Assembly (NCBI GenBank): GCA_964522105.1
Contig: CAZFVA010000002.1
Location: 62,001 to 126,000, forward strand
DNA length: 64,000 nucleotides
Source: JAGOFO01 sp964522105
Lineage (GTDB): Bacteria; Myxococcota_A; UBA9042; DTJE01
Direction of reading: 5' to 3'
In this document: in pieces, positions 11,301 to 17,680 of the stretch
Layout of the letters: each line of letters opens with the position of its first letter
How positions within the stretch are numbered: the stretch's first letter is position 1
Notes under the pieces: model-generated
The model's input: the letters and a program-made list of their open reading frames with translations, nothing else
Told to the model about the DNA's origin: nothing
Database searches by the model: none
Program-made: the position numbers and the translations under genes

Positions 11301-11481
11301 CGCCGATTCCCCCCAGCGACCCCGGCCCCTGTGGCAGGCTCAGCCGCTCCTCTGACACCCCGTCCGCTGGTGTGGACGCGAAAGTCGGGGGCGACAGGGC
11401 CAGAATTGCCACCGCCAGCACGACCCGGGCCGTACAGCATCCGAAAACCTTAACCCAGTTTTTTATATGGCGATTGTTCAT
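5350..11481 (-). CDS. Secreted SpvB/FG-GAP/YD-repeat (Rhs family) protein
   Basis: The protein has 2043 aa. ATG 11479-11481 has GGAGGA 8 nt upstream; 17 further in-frame codons upstream are unlikely to be translated. A Sec signal peptide ends near PTFA (about residue 34). Residues about 40-350 resemble the SpvB/TcdB N-terminal domain (PLDVPAGFPGMTPSLALTY-like). About six FG-GAP/VCBS Ca-binding motifs (DLNGDSLPDLV, DMNGDGILDVV) span roughly 370-655. YD repeats (YTYDEFGRI, FEYDDADNQV, FTYDGMYRL) cover about 1090-1650. The RHS-associated core, with GLLDFGARYLDPMTGRW, lies near 1824. The conserved NPxxxxDPxG motif, where such proteins self-cleave, ends near 1877. The remaining ~165 residues are a variable, basic C-terminal domain I do not recognise. 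The architecture fuses TcB-like and TcC-like parts. It is first in a minus-strand operon with two Cys-rich lipoproteins. Confidence 0.93.
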   Translation of the reverse strand: MNNRHIKNWVKVFGCCTARVVLAVAILALSPPTFASTPADGVSEERLSLPQGPGSLGGIGENISLNRNMGQMQYSVPLDVPAGFPGMTPSLALTYSSGNGNSVAGVGWTLDIPSIERLTVRGLPSYGADDEFSLGGGEELVRVSDADPAVYRARFENAFIRYTWHDVGAGAEGYWTAEYPDGRIGYFGADSTGTIVAKARVTGDKGTFRYLLVSLVDRYGHHIDYDYDLFGNKSLPVHIGWVFKGGTATYDVTFVYEDRTDKLSDCKAGFEELLEKRLKQVNVLAHGTRIRRYVLSYEDVSTSGGLSRLVDVQMFGSSDGAYPIHDSYEYQRALGVDCQTGDTCEKPYIISMGSLGVDMQKGTSTLVDLNGDSLPDLVDTSEAGKPHRIFLNVLEADGTHNFTGPIDSTKGNQGGFDLGSPYVQVLDVDGDGFIDMLNAQTGQVLYNRGTNDWTEIGSIWSGGSGGGLPDLNSDFDPSQGSLRTVRFFDYDNDKRIDVVRSEGTDAANQTFIYRNTGTGAFNLDADAASIGAGFESDRLELNDMNGDGILDVVLVNTDQIRYRLNLGWGQWGNWMSIPLAVQFTNQEAIDAELDDLNGDGLADLILVQGTTVRYWLNRNGTSFDPERDVDSADVNGEIPERTASVTLFQADMNGNGSNDIVWIDGSGKVTYLELFPSRPNLLSKITNGIGRVTQVTYASSVAERANDAATMAWTHPLPFPMAVVKSTDESDELTMVHSVTTYTYHDGYYDGTEKRFRGYSRVQSMANGDDMQEAGATDEQYDVGVEDAYRAGLLLRDEQVSGDRLIQVTTHTYADCTVAGINPIGLLFPVRHVCKVQQDVEHQEGLTDQNLWITTATKWAHDGYGNVTLQSELGVTSVGGGTCDECATSVYTGSPCGAQCLGDERYTATTYITPDTNEERWITGLPVSVRMYGKAELDGTPADAVYSEAITYYDGNAFTGLPAGQADHGTVTRMTERVNTTDKIRDKVRNRLDADGNVIETLDALGTVGGDGHRRLYTMDADGLRVVRVDIALKDTTGAYGLRQEVQYDPIWDKPIENTAWMVVVGDAVQDARNSTYYTYDEFGRITASIRPGDSADAPTETYTYDIKSPASRVITHSRTMAGGTPDLVSVRCMDGRGREFQHRNLVDETLFQVSGFMVFSPQGLERAVYDPYISQGDACDTSIPDGVVSRIRRHDALGRLIGTTWVAVGDETTPIEENLTYGPLTMTRSDANDTDPASPFADTPTVVHYNGLGRTVAVDHHLVANDAPLTYRTFWDALGFPTGTTDAIAAERNQENDLLGRVVKVTDSDSGTTTFEYDDADNQVRRTDGRDVSIAMEYDGANRIAARWAELDKAGSAVTYVYDRRGTCAADKCTNVAGHLATAAYPLGDGVTGADRHGYTIRGKDAYLGRTINGHDFEFLTSHDAAERVTGNTYPTGRAVTVSLDGADRITAVPGFIDKVLRDERGLETTFTMANGVVTTIDHDARMRLASMDVKSDDGNVLVSHTFSRDRMGNVLEVTDGRPDDGTPSHAGRFTYDGMYRLTKAELDPGRSAAETLTFAYDTANRLVSKESSLGAASIEHVGTLAYGDGAGEHAVTRAGSLDLGYDGAGQMIVRGDATLNWDHMGRLVSTTVDGVGVASSAYDPEGVRIRKREGGHEDLFLTTDFEIRDGMAITYVQLDEDRRVRIEEPAFAADVLPDLAPASGPDTGLTPAPDGLITAGDAWMVQAAAAGTLDFTPGPTAVDPMVLLHASARRMLYGTDPRIVFLHVDSLGSTVAATDDQGALLGRAEFYPYGQVRLAQGEVDVHGFTGKEVDKTTGLLDFGARYLDPMTGRWTAPDPSFQVQGDTDEDRVEEATSAYAFVDANPLNSRDPDGEAKVGSISSFMGKFKMARALMKGSFRPSILYHYRFNLTPNQKINFKTAWKMVKSASGSVNSGGRSGEFVPRTRNNANDLMREIWSAGHTMASIYKTQTLTQNDGRVNHFSQNLAPKLVDIGHSLNSNKYTDNRAMLELHAKEGFTQGVQDSHINQKNWFKGSSGGKK

Positions 11482-11785
11482 GAGCGTGTCCTCCGTCAAC
11501 AGACTCCAGTGAGCCTGTTTTTTTAACACCAATCTTTGTTAACTGTCTGTAGCTTGTCCGCCACAAGCAAAGAGGTCAGAACTGTCCTCAAAACTAACAA
11601 GACTTCTGTTGTAGTCGTTGATTCTGTTGGCGGGTGAATTCTTGCGATGGACATGTGTGCCAGATTCATTCCCGGCTGCCCGGTCCCGCCGCCCACCAAC
11701 CCAATCCATCATGCTTGTGTGAAATCGCGGTCTGCGGTATCTTCAGCGCAGTAAACTTTTTGCAACCGTACCGGAGGGTTCAACC
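11482..11785. other. Divergent intergenic region between the Rhs gene and ribH
   Basis: This stretch of 304 bp separates the minus-strand Rhs gene from ribH on the plus strand, so it should hold two outward promoters. I see no gene, tRNA or FMN riboswitch in it. A moderate promoter for ribH is listed separately. The Shine-Dalgarno of the Rhs gene (GGAGGA) lies at about 11490-11495. Confidence 0.6.
11715..11743 (+). promoter_or_regulatory. Possible ribH-operon promoter
   Basis: TTGTGT at 11715-11720, a 17-bp spacer, then TATCTT at 11738-11743, which ends 42 bp before the ribH start. The match to the sigma-70 consensus is only moderate (3/6 and 4/6), so this is tentative. Confidence 0.3.
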
Positions 11786-12250
11786 ATGGCTCGCGTCGTT
11801 GAAGGTAAGCTCAGTGCCAAAGGGATGAAATTCGCCCTGGTTGCCAGTCGTTTCAACCACTTCATCACCGATCGTCTGGAAGAAGGCGCCAAAGACGCGC
11901 TTCTGCGCCATGACGCCGAAGAAGACGGAATCGACATCATCCGCGTCCCGGGTGCGTTTGAAATTCCGATGGTCGCAGCGAAGGCTGCGAAGTCGGGCAA
12001 ATACGATGCGGTAATCTGTATCGGCTGCGTCGTTCGCGGTTCAACCCCGCATTTTGATTACGTTTCATCCGAGGCCGCCAAAGGTATCGCGATGGCCGGT
12101 CTTGACTCCGGTATCCCCGTGATATTCGGCGTCCTTACGACGGATAACCTTGAACAGGCCATTGAACGGGCCGGCACCAAGGGCGGAAACAAGGGCTGGG
12201 CTGCAGCCATGTCCGCCATCGAGATGGTTAATCTTCTGAAGCAGATATAG
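11786..12250 (+). CDS. ribH: 6,7-dimethyl-8-ribityllumazine synthase
   Basis: The protein has 154 aa, the usual family length. It condenses 5-amino-6-ribitylamino-uracil with 3,4-dihydroxy-2-butanone 4-phosphate to lumazine, the penultimate step of riboflavin synthesis, in a cytoplasmic oligomeric shell. Visible motifs are SRFNHFI near the N-terminus, VPGAFEIP around 55-62, GCVVRGSTPHFDYV around 82-95 with the catalytic His, and GVLTTDNLEQAIERAG near the C-terminus. ATG 11786 follows CGGAGGG with about 9 nt spacing. It is first in a run ribH-nusB-M17N-pyrF; ribH-nusB adjacency is common in bacteria. No other riboflavin genes are in the window. Confidence 0.96.
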   Translation: MARVVEGKLSAKGMKFALVASRFNHFITDRLEEGAKDALLRHDAEEDGIDIIRVPGAFEIPMVAAKAAKSGKYDAVICIGCVVRGSTPHFDYVSSEAAKGIAMAGLDSGIPVIFGVLTTDNLEQAIERAGTKGGNKGWAAAMSAIEMVNLLKQI

Positions 12251-12272
12251 TTCTTTGAACTCCGAGGGCTAA

Positions 12273-12773
12273 ATGGGTACCCGACGCCGCGGTCGCGAAT
12301 GTGCGCTCCAGCTTCTTTACATGTGGGAATATCAGAGGGAAGGCCGGTTTGAATCGGCGGCCTTCTGGAATGAATTGCCCCAGGAAGAAAAGGCGACGCG
12401 GTTGTTTGCCGAGCGCCTGATCGACGGCGTGACAAAGGACCTGGACAACATTGACGGCCTGATCAAGGAAGCGTCAACGAACTGGCGCCTGGACAGAATG
12501 GCCAACGTTGACCGCAACATTCTGCGGCTGGCAACGTGGGAACTGAAAAATATTCCGGAAACACCGCTCAAGGTCGTCCTGAACGAGGCGATTGAGCTTT
12601 CAAAAAGATTTGGTTCGGAAGATTCCAGTGCATTTGTAAACGGTGTCCTTGATCGTATAGGCTCGTTACTTAGACCAAATGCGCCAAAAGGTAAGGAAGA
12701 CGTCTCTGATCAGTTGGATGACGACGTTGATGAAGATGTCGCGGACCACGATTCGGCGGAGGTTCAGGCCTGA
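12273..12773 (+). CDS. nusB: Transcription antitermination protein NusB
   Basis: The protein has 166 aa. NusB binds boxA RNA with S10 (NusE) in rRNA antitermination. The N-terminal RRRGRECALQLLYMWEY and the C-terminal VVLNEAIELSKRFGSEDSSAFVNGVLDRI are typical. The last ~25 residues form an Asp/Glu-rich tail beyond the usual fold. It starts 22 nt after ribH, and its TGA overlaps the next ATG by one base, implying translational coupling. Confidence 0.95.
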   Translation: MGTRRRGRECALQLLYMWEYQREGRFESAAFWNELPQEEKATRLFAERLIDGVTKDLDNIDGLIKEASTNWRLDRMANVDRNILRLATWELKNIPETPLKVVLNEAIELSKRFGSEDSSAFVNGVLDRIGSLLRPNAPKGKEDVSDQLDDDVDEDVADHDSAEVQA

Positions 12774-13315
12774 TGAAGGTTCAACTGGTAAAACCTGACC
12801 TGCACCAGATTGATCATCTTAACGTCGATACGTTCGCCATAACTGTGTTCGAAGACCAGCGTCCGCCGAAAGGGCTGGCCGGTCTTGTGGACTGGCGTCT
12901 GTGCGGCAGGATGTCCAATCTGTTGATTTCAGGCCAGCTTACCGGCCGCTTCCGCGAGGCCGTCATGTTCCCGGGATACGGACGCCTTCCTTCGGGCAGG
13001 GTTCTGGTGTTCGGGCTTGGCGACAGCCGCGACTTTTCCCAGTCCAGGGCACGCGAGGCGTCATGGTTCATGGCCGATTCGCTGCGTCGGTTGCGCACGG
13101 CCGCTTTTGTGACGTCGCTGCCTGGTTCAACGGCCGGTACGGTCGCGCCCAAAGTTGGAATGGAACTGTTTATTGAAGAAATCACAAGGGTTTTCGGTTC
13201 GGAAGAATCCGGATCGTCCCTTGAAGTGCATGTGGTCGAGCCTCAGGAATACCATCGCGAACTGAATGAAATGGTGGCGTCCGCTACAAGGCGCCTTCGA
13301 GGTATGTGGAAGTAA
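12773..13315 (+). CDS. Stand-alone M17 leucyl aminopeptidase N-terminal-like domain protein
   Basis: The protein has 180 aa. It matches from memory the macro-like N-terminal domain of M17 leucyl aminopeptidases: FEDQRPPKGLAGLVDWRLCGRMSNLL, then GYGRLPSGRVLVFGLGDSRDF. The metallopeptidase catalytic domain with its metal ligands is absent and the next gene begins at once, so this is not a peptidase by itself. Its start overlaps the nusB stop by one base (TGATG) and pyrF follows after 22 nt, placing it firmly in the operon. The role is unknown; ligand or nucleotide sensing is a guess from the macro-like fold. Confidence 0.8.
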   Translation: MKVQLVKPDLHQIDHLNVDTFAITVFEDQRPPKGLAGLVDWRLCGRMSNLLISGQLTGRFREAVMFPGYGRLPSGRVLVFGLGDSRDFSQSRAREASWFMADSLRRLRTAAFVTSLPGSTAGTVAPKVGMELFIEEITRVFGSEESGSSLEVHVVEPQEYHRELNEMVASATRRLRGMWK

Positions 13316-13337
13316 CTCCCACCAGGCTGATACAGAA

Positions 13338-14018
13338 ATGATTCCAGTTGAAAACGTCTGTGTTGCACTTGATACGCCTGATCTGGGCCGGGCTGTCGAA
13401 ATGGCTTCCGGGCTGGTCGGTGAAGTTGGCTGGTTCAAGGTCGGGTTGACGCTTTACAGCGCTTATGGCCCGGCTGCAGTCAGCAAAATCGCGGCCATTG
13501 GCGGGAACGTCTTTCTGGACCTGAAACTGCACGACATACCTGCTCAGGTGGCCGGTGCGGTCGGTGCGGCGTCCGATCTGGGGGCCGGGCTTCTGACTGT
13601 GCATGCGTCTGGCGGGCCGTCGATGTTGAAGGCTGCGGCAGAAGCAAGGCGCAACGGCTTGAAGGTCGTGGCCGTTACTGTTTTGACTTCAATTTCCGGT
13701 GAAGAATTGACCGTAATCTGGCCGGGGGCCGAGCCTGCCGGTTCAGTTTCGCGTCTGACACGTCTGGTAGTTGATTCCGGTCTTGACGGGATCGTGCTGT
13801 CTCCGCTTGAGGTTATGGCCGCACGTGCATCCGTTCCCCGTAATTTCATGCTTGTCGTTCCCGGGATCAGGCCGCTTGGTCCTGCCGGTGACGATCAGGC
13901 CAGAACTGGTACGCCCGATGAAGTTTTCAAGGCTGGCGGCAATTTGCTTGTAGTCGGTCGGCCAATAACTGGTGCGGCAGATCCGGTCGCCGCTGCCAGA
14001 ATGATTCGTGGCGCATAA
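13338..14018 (+). CDS. pyrF: Orotidine 5'-phosphate decarboxylase
   Basis: The protein has 226 aa. It converts OMP to UMP, the last step of de novo pyrimidine synthesis. The catalytic D-x-K-x-x-D signature is visible as LDLKLHDIP around residues 60-68. Further typical parts are LLTVHASGG, VLTSIS, and the phosphate-binding VVPGIRP with VVGRPIT near the C-terminus. The frame is open from 13266, inside the previous gene, but ATG 13338 starts directly at the first strand of the barrel (IPVENVCVALDTP) and gives the family length. The Shine-Dalgarno is weak, so coupling to the upstream gene is possible. Confidence 0.95.
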   Translation: MIPVENVCVALDTPDLGRAVEMASGLVGEVGWFKVGLTLYSAYGPAAVSKIAAIGGNVFLDLKLHDIPAQVAGAVGAASDLGAGLLTVHASGGPSMLKAAAEARRNGLKVVAVTVLTSISGEELTVIWPGAEPAGSVSRLTRLVVDSGLDGIVLSPLEVMAARASVPRNFMLVVPGIRPLGPAGDDQARTGTPDEVFKAGGNLLVVGRPITGAADPVAAARMIRGA

Positions 14019-14031
14019 AGTAAGGTGATTT

Positions 14032-15042
14032 GTGGGTTTTGATAAGAAAGCACCGTCAGGACGACCAGGTCCGCGTGGTCCGAGACCAGACGCAGGTGGC
14101 CGTCCGCCCCGTGACGAGAGTGGCCGTCCGCCCCGCGATGCAGGTGCCCGTCCGCCAAGGGACGCTGGTGGTCGTCCGCCGCGAGATGGCGGTGGCCGTC
14201 CGCCCTCAAGGAACGACCGCAACGACCGTAACGACCGCGGTGATCGCGGAGATCGCGGAGATCGCGGCCGCACGTCTGACCGCAAGCCGGACGGCGATGA
14301 AATCATGGTCGTCTGCGGCATCCATCCGGTCGAAGAATTCCTTCGCATCAGACCGAAAATGGTCAGATATATTCTGCTTGATCGCAGGACGCCCCCCGGT
14401 GCGATTGAAGCCGCCAGACTGGCGCAGACGCTCGGCATCGAGGTTCGTGATGCCGACCCGGATCAGTTCAATGACCTGGCCGGAAACGCCAACGCTCAGG
14501 GCATTATTGCTGTCCTGAAGCCGCTTACCCCGGTTAACGGTGATGACCTGGTCGAAGCCGTTGCAGCGGCAGGCGAAGGCCTTCTTGTCGCGCTCGATTC
14601 GGTTCAGGACCCGCAGAATCTTGGTTCAATCATGCGGACGGCGGCCTTTTTCGGCGCCGCAGGCATCATTCTTCCAAAAGATCGCAGTGTGCGTATCACG
14701 TCAACCGCAGTCAGGGCTTCGGCCGGTGGTGCAGCCCGCGTGCCGATCGGTGAAGTTGTGAATCTGGCCAGGACGCTGCAGAAATGCTTCGACCTTGGAA
14801 TGACGGTTACCGGGGCTGTCGTGTCAGGCGGGCAGCCGCTTGAAAGCATGCCGAAGGACGGTCCACGCGTCGTTGTTCTTGGCTCGGAAGGCGCGGGAAT
14901 GCGCCGTCTGGTCAGCGAATCATGCTCGATGCTTGTGACAATTCCATCGCCCGGCGGGTTTGAATCGCTTAACGTCGGTGTCGCGGCAGGAATCCTGTTG
15001 TGCGCCGCATCAGGCCGTCCCGGGCCGGAATCGAAGAAATGA
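14032..15042 (+). CDS. rlmB: TrmH/SpoU-family RNA 2'-O-methyltransferase (RlmB-like) with repetitive Arg/Gly/Pro tail
   Basis: The protein has 336 aa and a GTG start, with AAGGTGA 5-9 nt upstream. Residues 1 to about 85 are low complexity: GRPPRD-type repeats, then NDR and GDR repeats. Residues about 88-336 are a full SpoU methyltransferase: substrate-binding part (IMVVCGIHPVEEFLR), motif 1 QNLGSIMRTAAF, motif 2 VVVLGSEGAGM, and motif 3 IPSPGGFESLNVGVAAGILL, which form the SAM-binding knot. The closest well-known function is Gm2251 methylation of 23S rRNA; the precise target is inferred. The tail resembles RNA-binding RGG-like segments. Its TGA overlaps the next gene's ATG. Confidence 0.88.
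   Translation: MGFDKKAPSGRPGPRGPRPDAGGRPPRDESGRPPRDAGARPPRDAGGRPPRDGGGRPPSRNDRNDRNDRGDRGDRGDRGRTSDRKPDGDEIMVVCGIHPVEEFLRIRPKMVRYILLDRRTPPGAIEAARLAQTLGIEVRDADPDQFNDLAGNANAQGIIAVLKPLTPVNGDDLVEAVAAAGEGLLVALDSVQDPQNLGSIMRTAAFFGAAGIILPKDRSVRITSTAVRASAGGAARVPIGEVVNLARTLQKCFDLGMTVTGAVVSGGQPLESMPKDGPRVVVLGSEGAGMRRLVSESCSMLVTIPSPGGFESLNVGVAAGILLCAASGRPGPESKK
14085..14270 (+). repeat. In-frame tandem repeats in the rlmB tail
   Basis: About five imperfect ~24-bp units (GGCCGTCCGCCCCGTGACGA-like) encode GRPPRDxG. They are followed by 9-bp units AACGACCGY (three) and GGAGATCGC/GGTGATCGC (four) encoding NDR and GDR. All unit lengths are multiples of three, so copy-number change keeps the frame. Confidence 0.85.
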
Positions 15043-16331
15043 TGAATCCTGAAGATATCCGGCTGGTTTATTGCGATGCTGACGGGCAGCTTTATGACCA
15101 TTCAGACCTTCAGATGGCGGTTTTTGATGGCCTGAATTTCAGGTTGCCCTACGAAGAAGAGCTGGTTGCGCTTCCACCCGGCAGTGACGTTTACACGATG
15201 CCCGGCCATAACCCGATCGGTATTGATGCAGAGACCGGTGAACCTGAAGTCGTTGAGGGCGTAAGTGCCGTCGCCGCCTTCGCAAGTCCGGCCTGGCTGC
15301 GCCTGAATCATCCGGCTTCCGTCCCGCTTGAAGGCGCTGCCGCGCTTCCGCTGTTTGCGTATGCCCCGCTTGGATGGTGTCGTGGCAGGCTTTACACGAC
15401 CGCACTGCGGGTCGATCGTTCGAACCGTCAGGACCCGCGCCGCTTTGACCTTGTTCAGATAAATGTCCTTGCCGACCAGCTTGTCGCGGCGTACCCGAAG
15501 AATCGCTTAATCGACCATCTGCGCCATTGTGCAGTCGTTTATGGATGTCGCGCCGCCCAGAACTTCTTCCTGTCGCGTGAAGAAGGTCCGCTGCCGACGT
15601 CGCCGATGTGCAACGCCCGTTGTGTCGCGTGCCTTTCAAAGGACCCGGCCGGTAACGTCAGGGCGTCCCACGACAGGATCGAGTTCGTCCCGACCCCGGA
15701 AGAAATCGCCGAAACGGCGCTGATTCACATAAACCGTGTCAGGCGTCCTGTCGTCAGCTTCGGTCAGGGTTGCGAAGGCGAACCGTTGCTGGTCGCGGAC
15801 GCGATTGCAGGCGGGATCAGGCTTATCAGACAGCAGACCGATCGCGGCACCATAAATCTGAACACGAACGGCAGTCGTCCTGACACCGTGTCGATGCTTG
15901 TCGATGCCGGTCTTGACGCCATCAGGCTGTCGATCAACAGCTTTCAGCCCGATTGCTATGACTCGTACTATCGGCAGTCCGGTTATTCACTTGATGACGT
16001 GCTTCGCAGTGGTCAGATTGTCCGTGAGTCCGGCGGTTTTGTCTGTGTGAATTACCTTGTATTTCCAGGTGTTACAGACACTGAAGACGAAATCGAAGCG
16101 GCGATTGCAGGGCTGCGCGCATGCAGGGCCGACTTCGTTCAGATGCGAAACCTGAACATCGACCCCGGCCTTTATCTGGATACGGTCGGCCAGCCAGTTT
16201 CGGAACCACTCGGACTTGTTGAAGTAATGGATGCTTTCCGTCGTGAACTGCCGGACCTCGGGTTCGGATATTTCAATCCTCCGGTGCGCAGTCTGGTTAA
16301 ACAGCGAAGGCGGTCCCTCATCAAGCCTTAA
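15039..16331 (+). CDS. Radical SAM protein
   Basis: The protein has 430 aa. Its ATG overlaps the rlmB stop (ATGA), so it is translationally coupled; a second ATG follows immediately. The first ~190 residues form an unrecognised N-terminal domain. The radical-SAM cluster motif CNARCVAC (CX3CX2C) lies at about 191-198. GQGCEGEPLL follows at the usual place of the SAM-contacting GGE-type motif, then LNTNGSRP and IRLSINSFQPDCYDSYYR. These features support a 4Fe-4S radical SAM enzyme. Substrate unknown. Coupling to an rRNA methyltransferase hints at RNA or translation-related chemistry, but this is only context. Confidence 0.85.
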   Translation: MMNPEDIRLVYCDADGQLYDHSDLQMAVFDGLNFRLPYEEELVALPPGSDVYTMPGHNPIGIDAETGEPEVVEGVSAVAAFASPAWLRLNHPASVPLEGAAALPLFAYAPLGWCRGRLYTTALRVDRSNRQDPRRFDLVQINVLADQLVAAYPKNRLIDHLRHCAVVYGCRAAQNFFLSREEGPLPTSPMCNARCVACLSKDPAGNVRASHDRIEFVPTPEEIAETALIHINRVRRPVVSFGQGCEGEPLLVADAIAGGIRLIRQQTDRGTINLNTNGSRPDTVSMLVDAGLDAIRLSINSFQPDCYDSYYRQSGYSLDDVLRSGQIVRESGGFVCVNYLVFPGVTDTEDEIEAAIAGLRACRADFVQMRNLNIDPGLYLDTVGQPVSEPLGLVEVMDAFRRELPDLGFGYFNPPVRSLVKQRRRSLIKP

Positions 16332-16461
16332 CAATGCTTCCGGATAGTCAAAGTCACAGAAATTTGATGCATTTTCTTTGATTTGGCTTGAACCGGATGG
16401 AAAATGGCTGGACCTGTTTCTTTATTTTACTGAATACGTTTTTCGAATTTGAGGTTTCAAG

Positions 16462-17679
16462 ATGAGAACCAGTGCGCTGGCGTCAGCCATTGCCGATCCC
16501 GCGACGTTGAAGTTGAACGAAAAGGCCACATCACTGAAGGCTTCGGGGATGCCTGTCATTCACCTTGGAAGTGGCGAACCGAACGCTCCGGCCCCTGTCG
16601 GAGCTCTTGATGCGGCCCGCGCCAAGCTTGCGACTGCTGAAATCAAGTATTCACCAAGTTCCGGGACCCCGGCACTGAAGAAAGCCATCGTTGAATATAC
16701 AAAATCGGCATACGGTTACGTCTGTGAACCAGGAAATGTGATGGTTTCCGCCGGGGCTAAACCGGCCATCTACGCCGCGCTCATGGCGCTTGTTGAACCT
16801 GGTGACGAGGTCGTTTTTCCTGCGCCTTACTGGGTCAGTTATCCTGAAATGGCGACGATGCTCGGTGGTGTTCCGGTCGTAGTTGAATCTGAACCCGGCA
16901 CGTTTGAACCGTCTTTCGCGGCCATGAAAGCGGCCATTACTGACCGCACCCGCGCAGTCATACTTAACAGCCCCAATAATCCTTCCGGCCATGTCTATTC
17001 TGCCGACCTGGTTCGTCAGGTGGTCGGGCTGTGCGAAGACCTGGACATCTGTCTGATAATGGATGACATCTATCACAAGCTTGTTTTTGACGGATGTCGC
17101 GCCGCATCGGCCTTTGATTTTGCGAAGCGTACGGGTGAAGACTCGGTAATTGTTGCGATTAACGGCGTTTCAAAATTGTACGCGATGACCGGTTTCCGTA
17201 TCGGCTGGGCCGTAGCTTCAAAACGCATGATTGGCGTGATGAAGAACATTCAGGCTCAGATTCTGTCGTGCCCGTCGTCGCTTTCGGAAGCGGCGGCCGT
17301 CGGCGCCCTGACAGGCGACCAGTCGTGCGTCGAAAATCTGCGCCTTAAACTTCAGAATAATAAAGACCTGATTGTCCGGGAACTTGCGACGATTCCGAAC
17401 GTTCGGCTGAATGTACCTTGCGGGACGTTCTACAGTCTTCCCGATTTTTCCGCGTATGACACCGATTCCCATCGGCTTTCGGCCTTCCTTCTGGACAAGG
17501 TCATGGTCGCGACGGTGCCCGGGAAGGACTTCGGCGCTGAAGGTCATCAGCGCATTTCGTTCTGCGGAAAAGACACTGAAATTGTTGAGGGTATCGCCAG
17601 GATTCGCTGGGCCCTCGATCCGGACAGCCCGCGTGAAATAGTTATCGGTACCACAAAACTGGTCAAAGACTGGCTATGA
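16462..17679 (+). CDS. Class I PLP-dependent aminotransferase (aspartate aminotransferase-like)
   Basis: The protein has 405 aa. Fold-type I features are in order: GEPNAPAP near 38, YSPSSGTPALKKAI near 63, NSPNNPSG near 171, DDIYHKLVF near 200, the Schiff-base lysine in SKLYAMTGFRIGW (about residue 238), and a C-terminal RISFCGKD carrying the substrate carboxylate-binding Arg. The resemblance is to the bacterial Ib aspartate aminotransferases. The exact amino-acid substrate cannot be read from the sequence. ATG 16462 follows GAGG with 7 nt spacing. A 130-bp gap upstream separates it from the radical SAM gene; priA follows after one base. Confidence 0.88.
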   Translation: MRTSALASAIADPATLKLNEKATSLKASGMPVIHLGSGEPNAPAPVGALDAARAKLATAEIKYSPSSGTPALKKAIVEYTKSAYGYVCEPGNVMVSAGAKPAIYAALMALVEPGDEVVFPAPYWVSYPEMATMLGGVPVVVESEPGTFEPSFAAMKAAITDRTRAVILNSPNNPSGHVYSADLVRQVVGLCEDLDICLIMDDIYHKLVFDGCRAASAFDFAKRTGEDSVIVAINGVSKLYAMTGFRIGWAVASKRMIGVMKNIQAQILSCPSSLSEAAAVGALTGDQSCVENLRLKLQNNKDLIVRELATIPNVRLNVPCGTFYSLPDFSAYDTDSHRLSAFLLDKVMVATVPGKDFGAEGHQRISFCGKDTEIVEGIARIRWALDPDSPREIVIGTTKLVKDWL

Positions 17680-17680
17680 C

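Noticed and set aside
14085..14270. Repeat array as a possible CRISPR
   Set aside because: Units are contiguous, without spacers, in multiples of three and in frame within rlmB.
13743..14438. Minus-strand ORF of ~230 codons with Ser/Arg/Pro repeats
   Set aside because: Antisense of pyrF end and the rlmB repeat tail; the repeat pattern is fully explained by the plus-strand gene.
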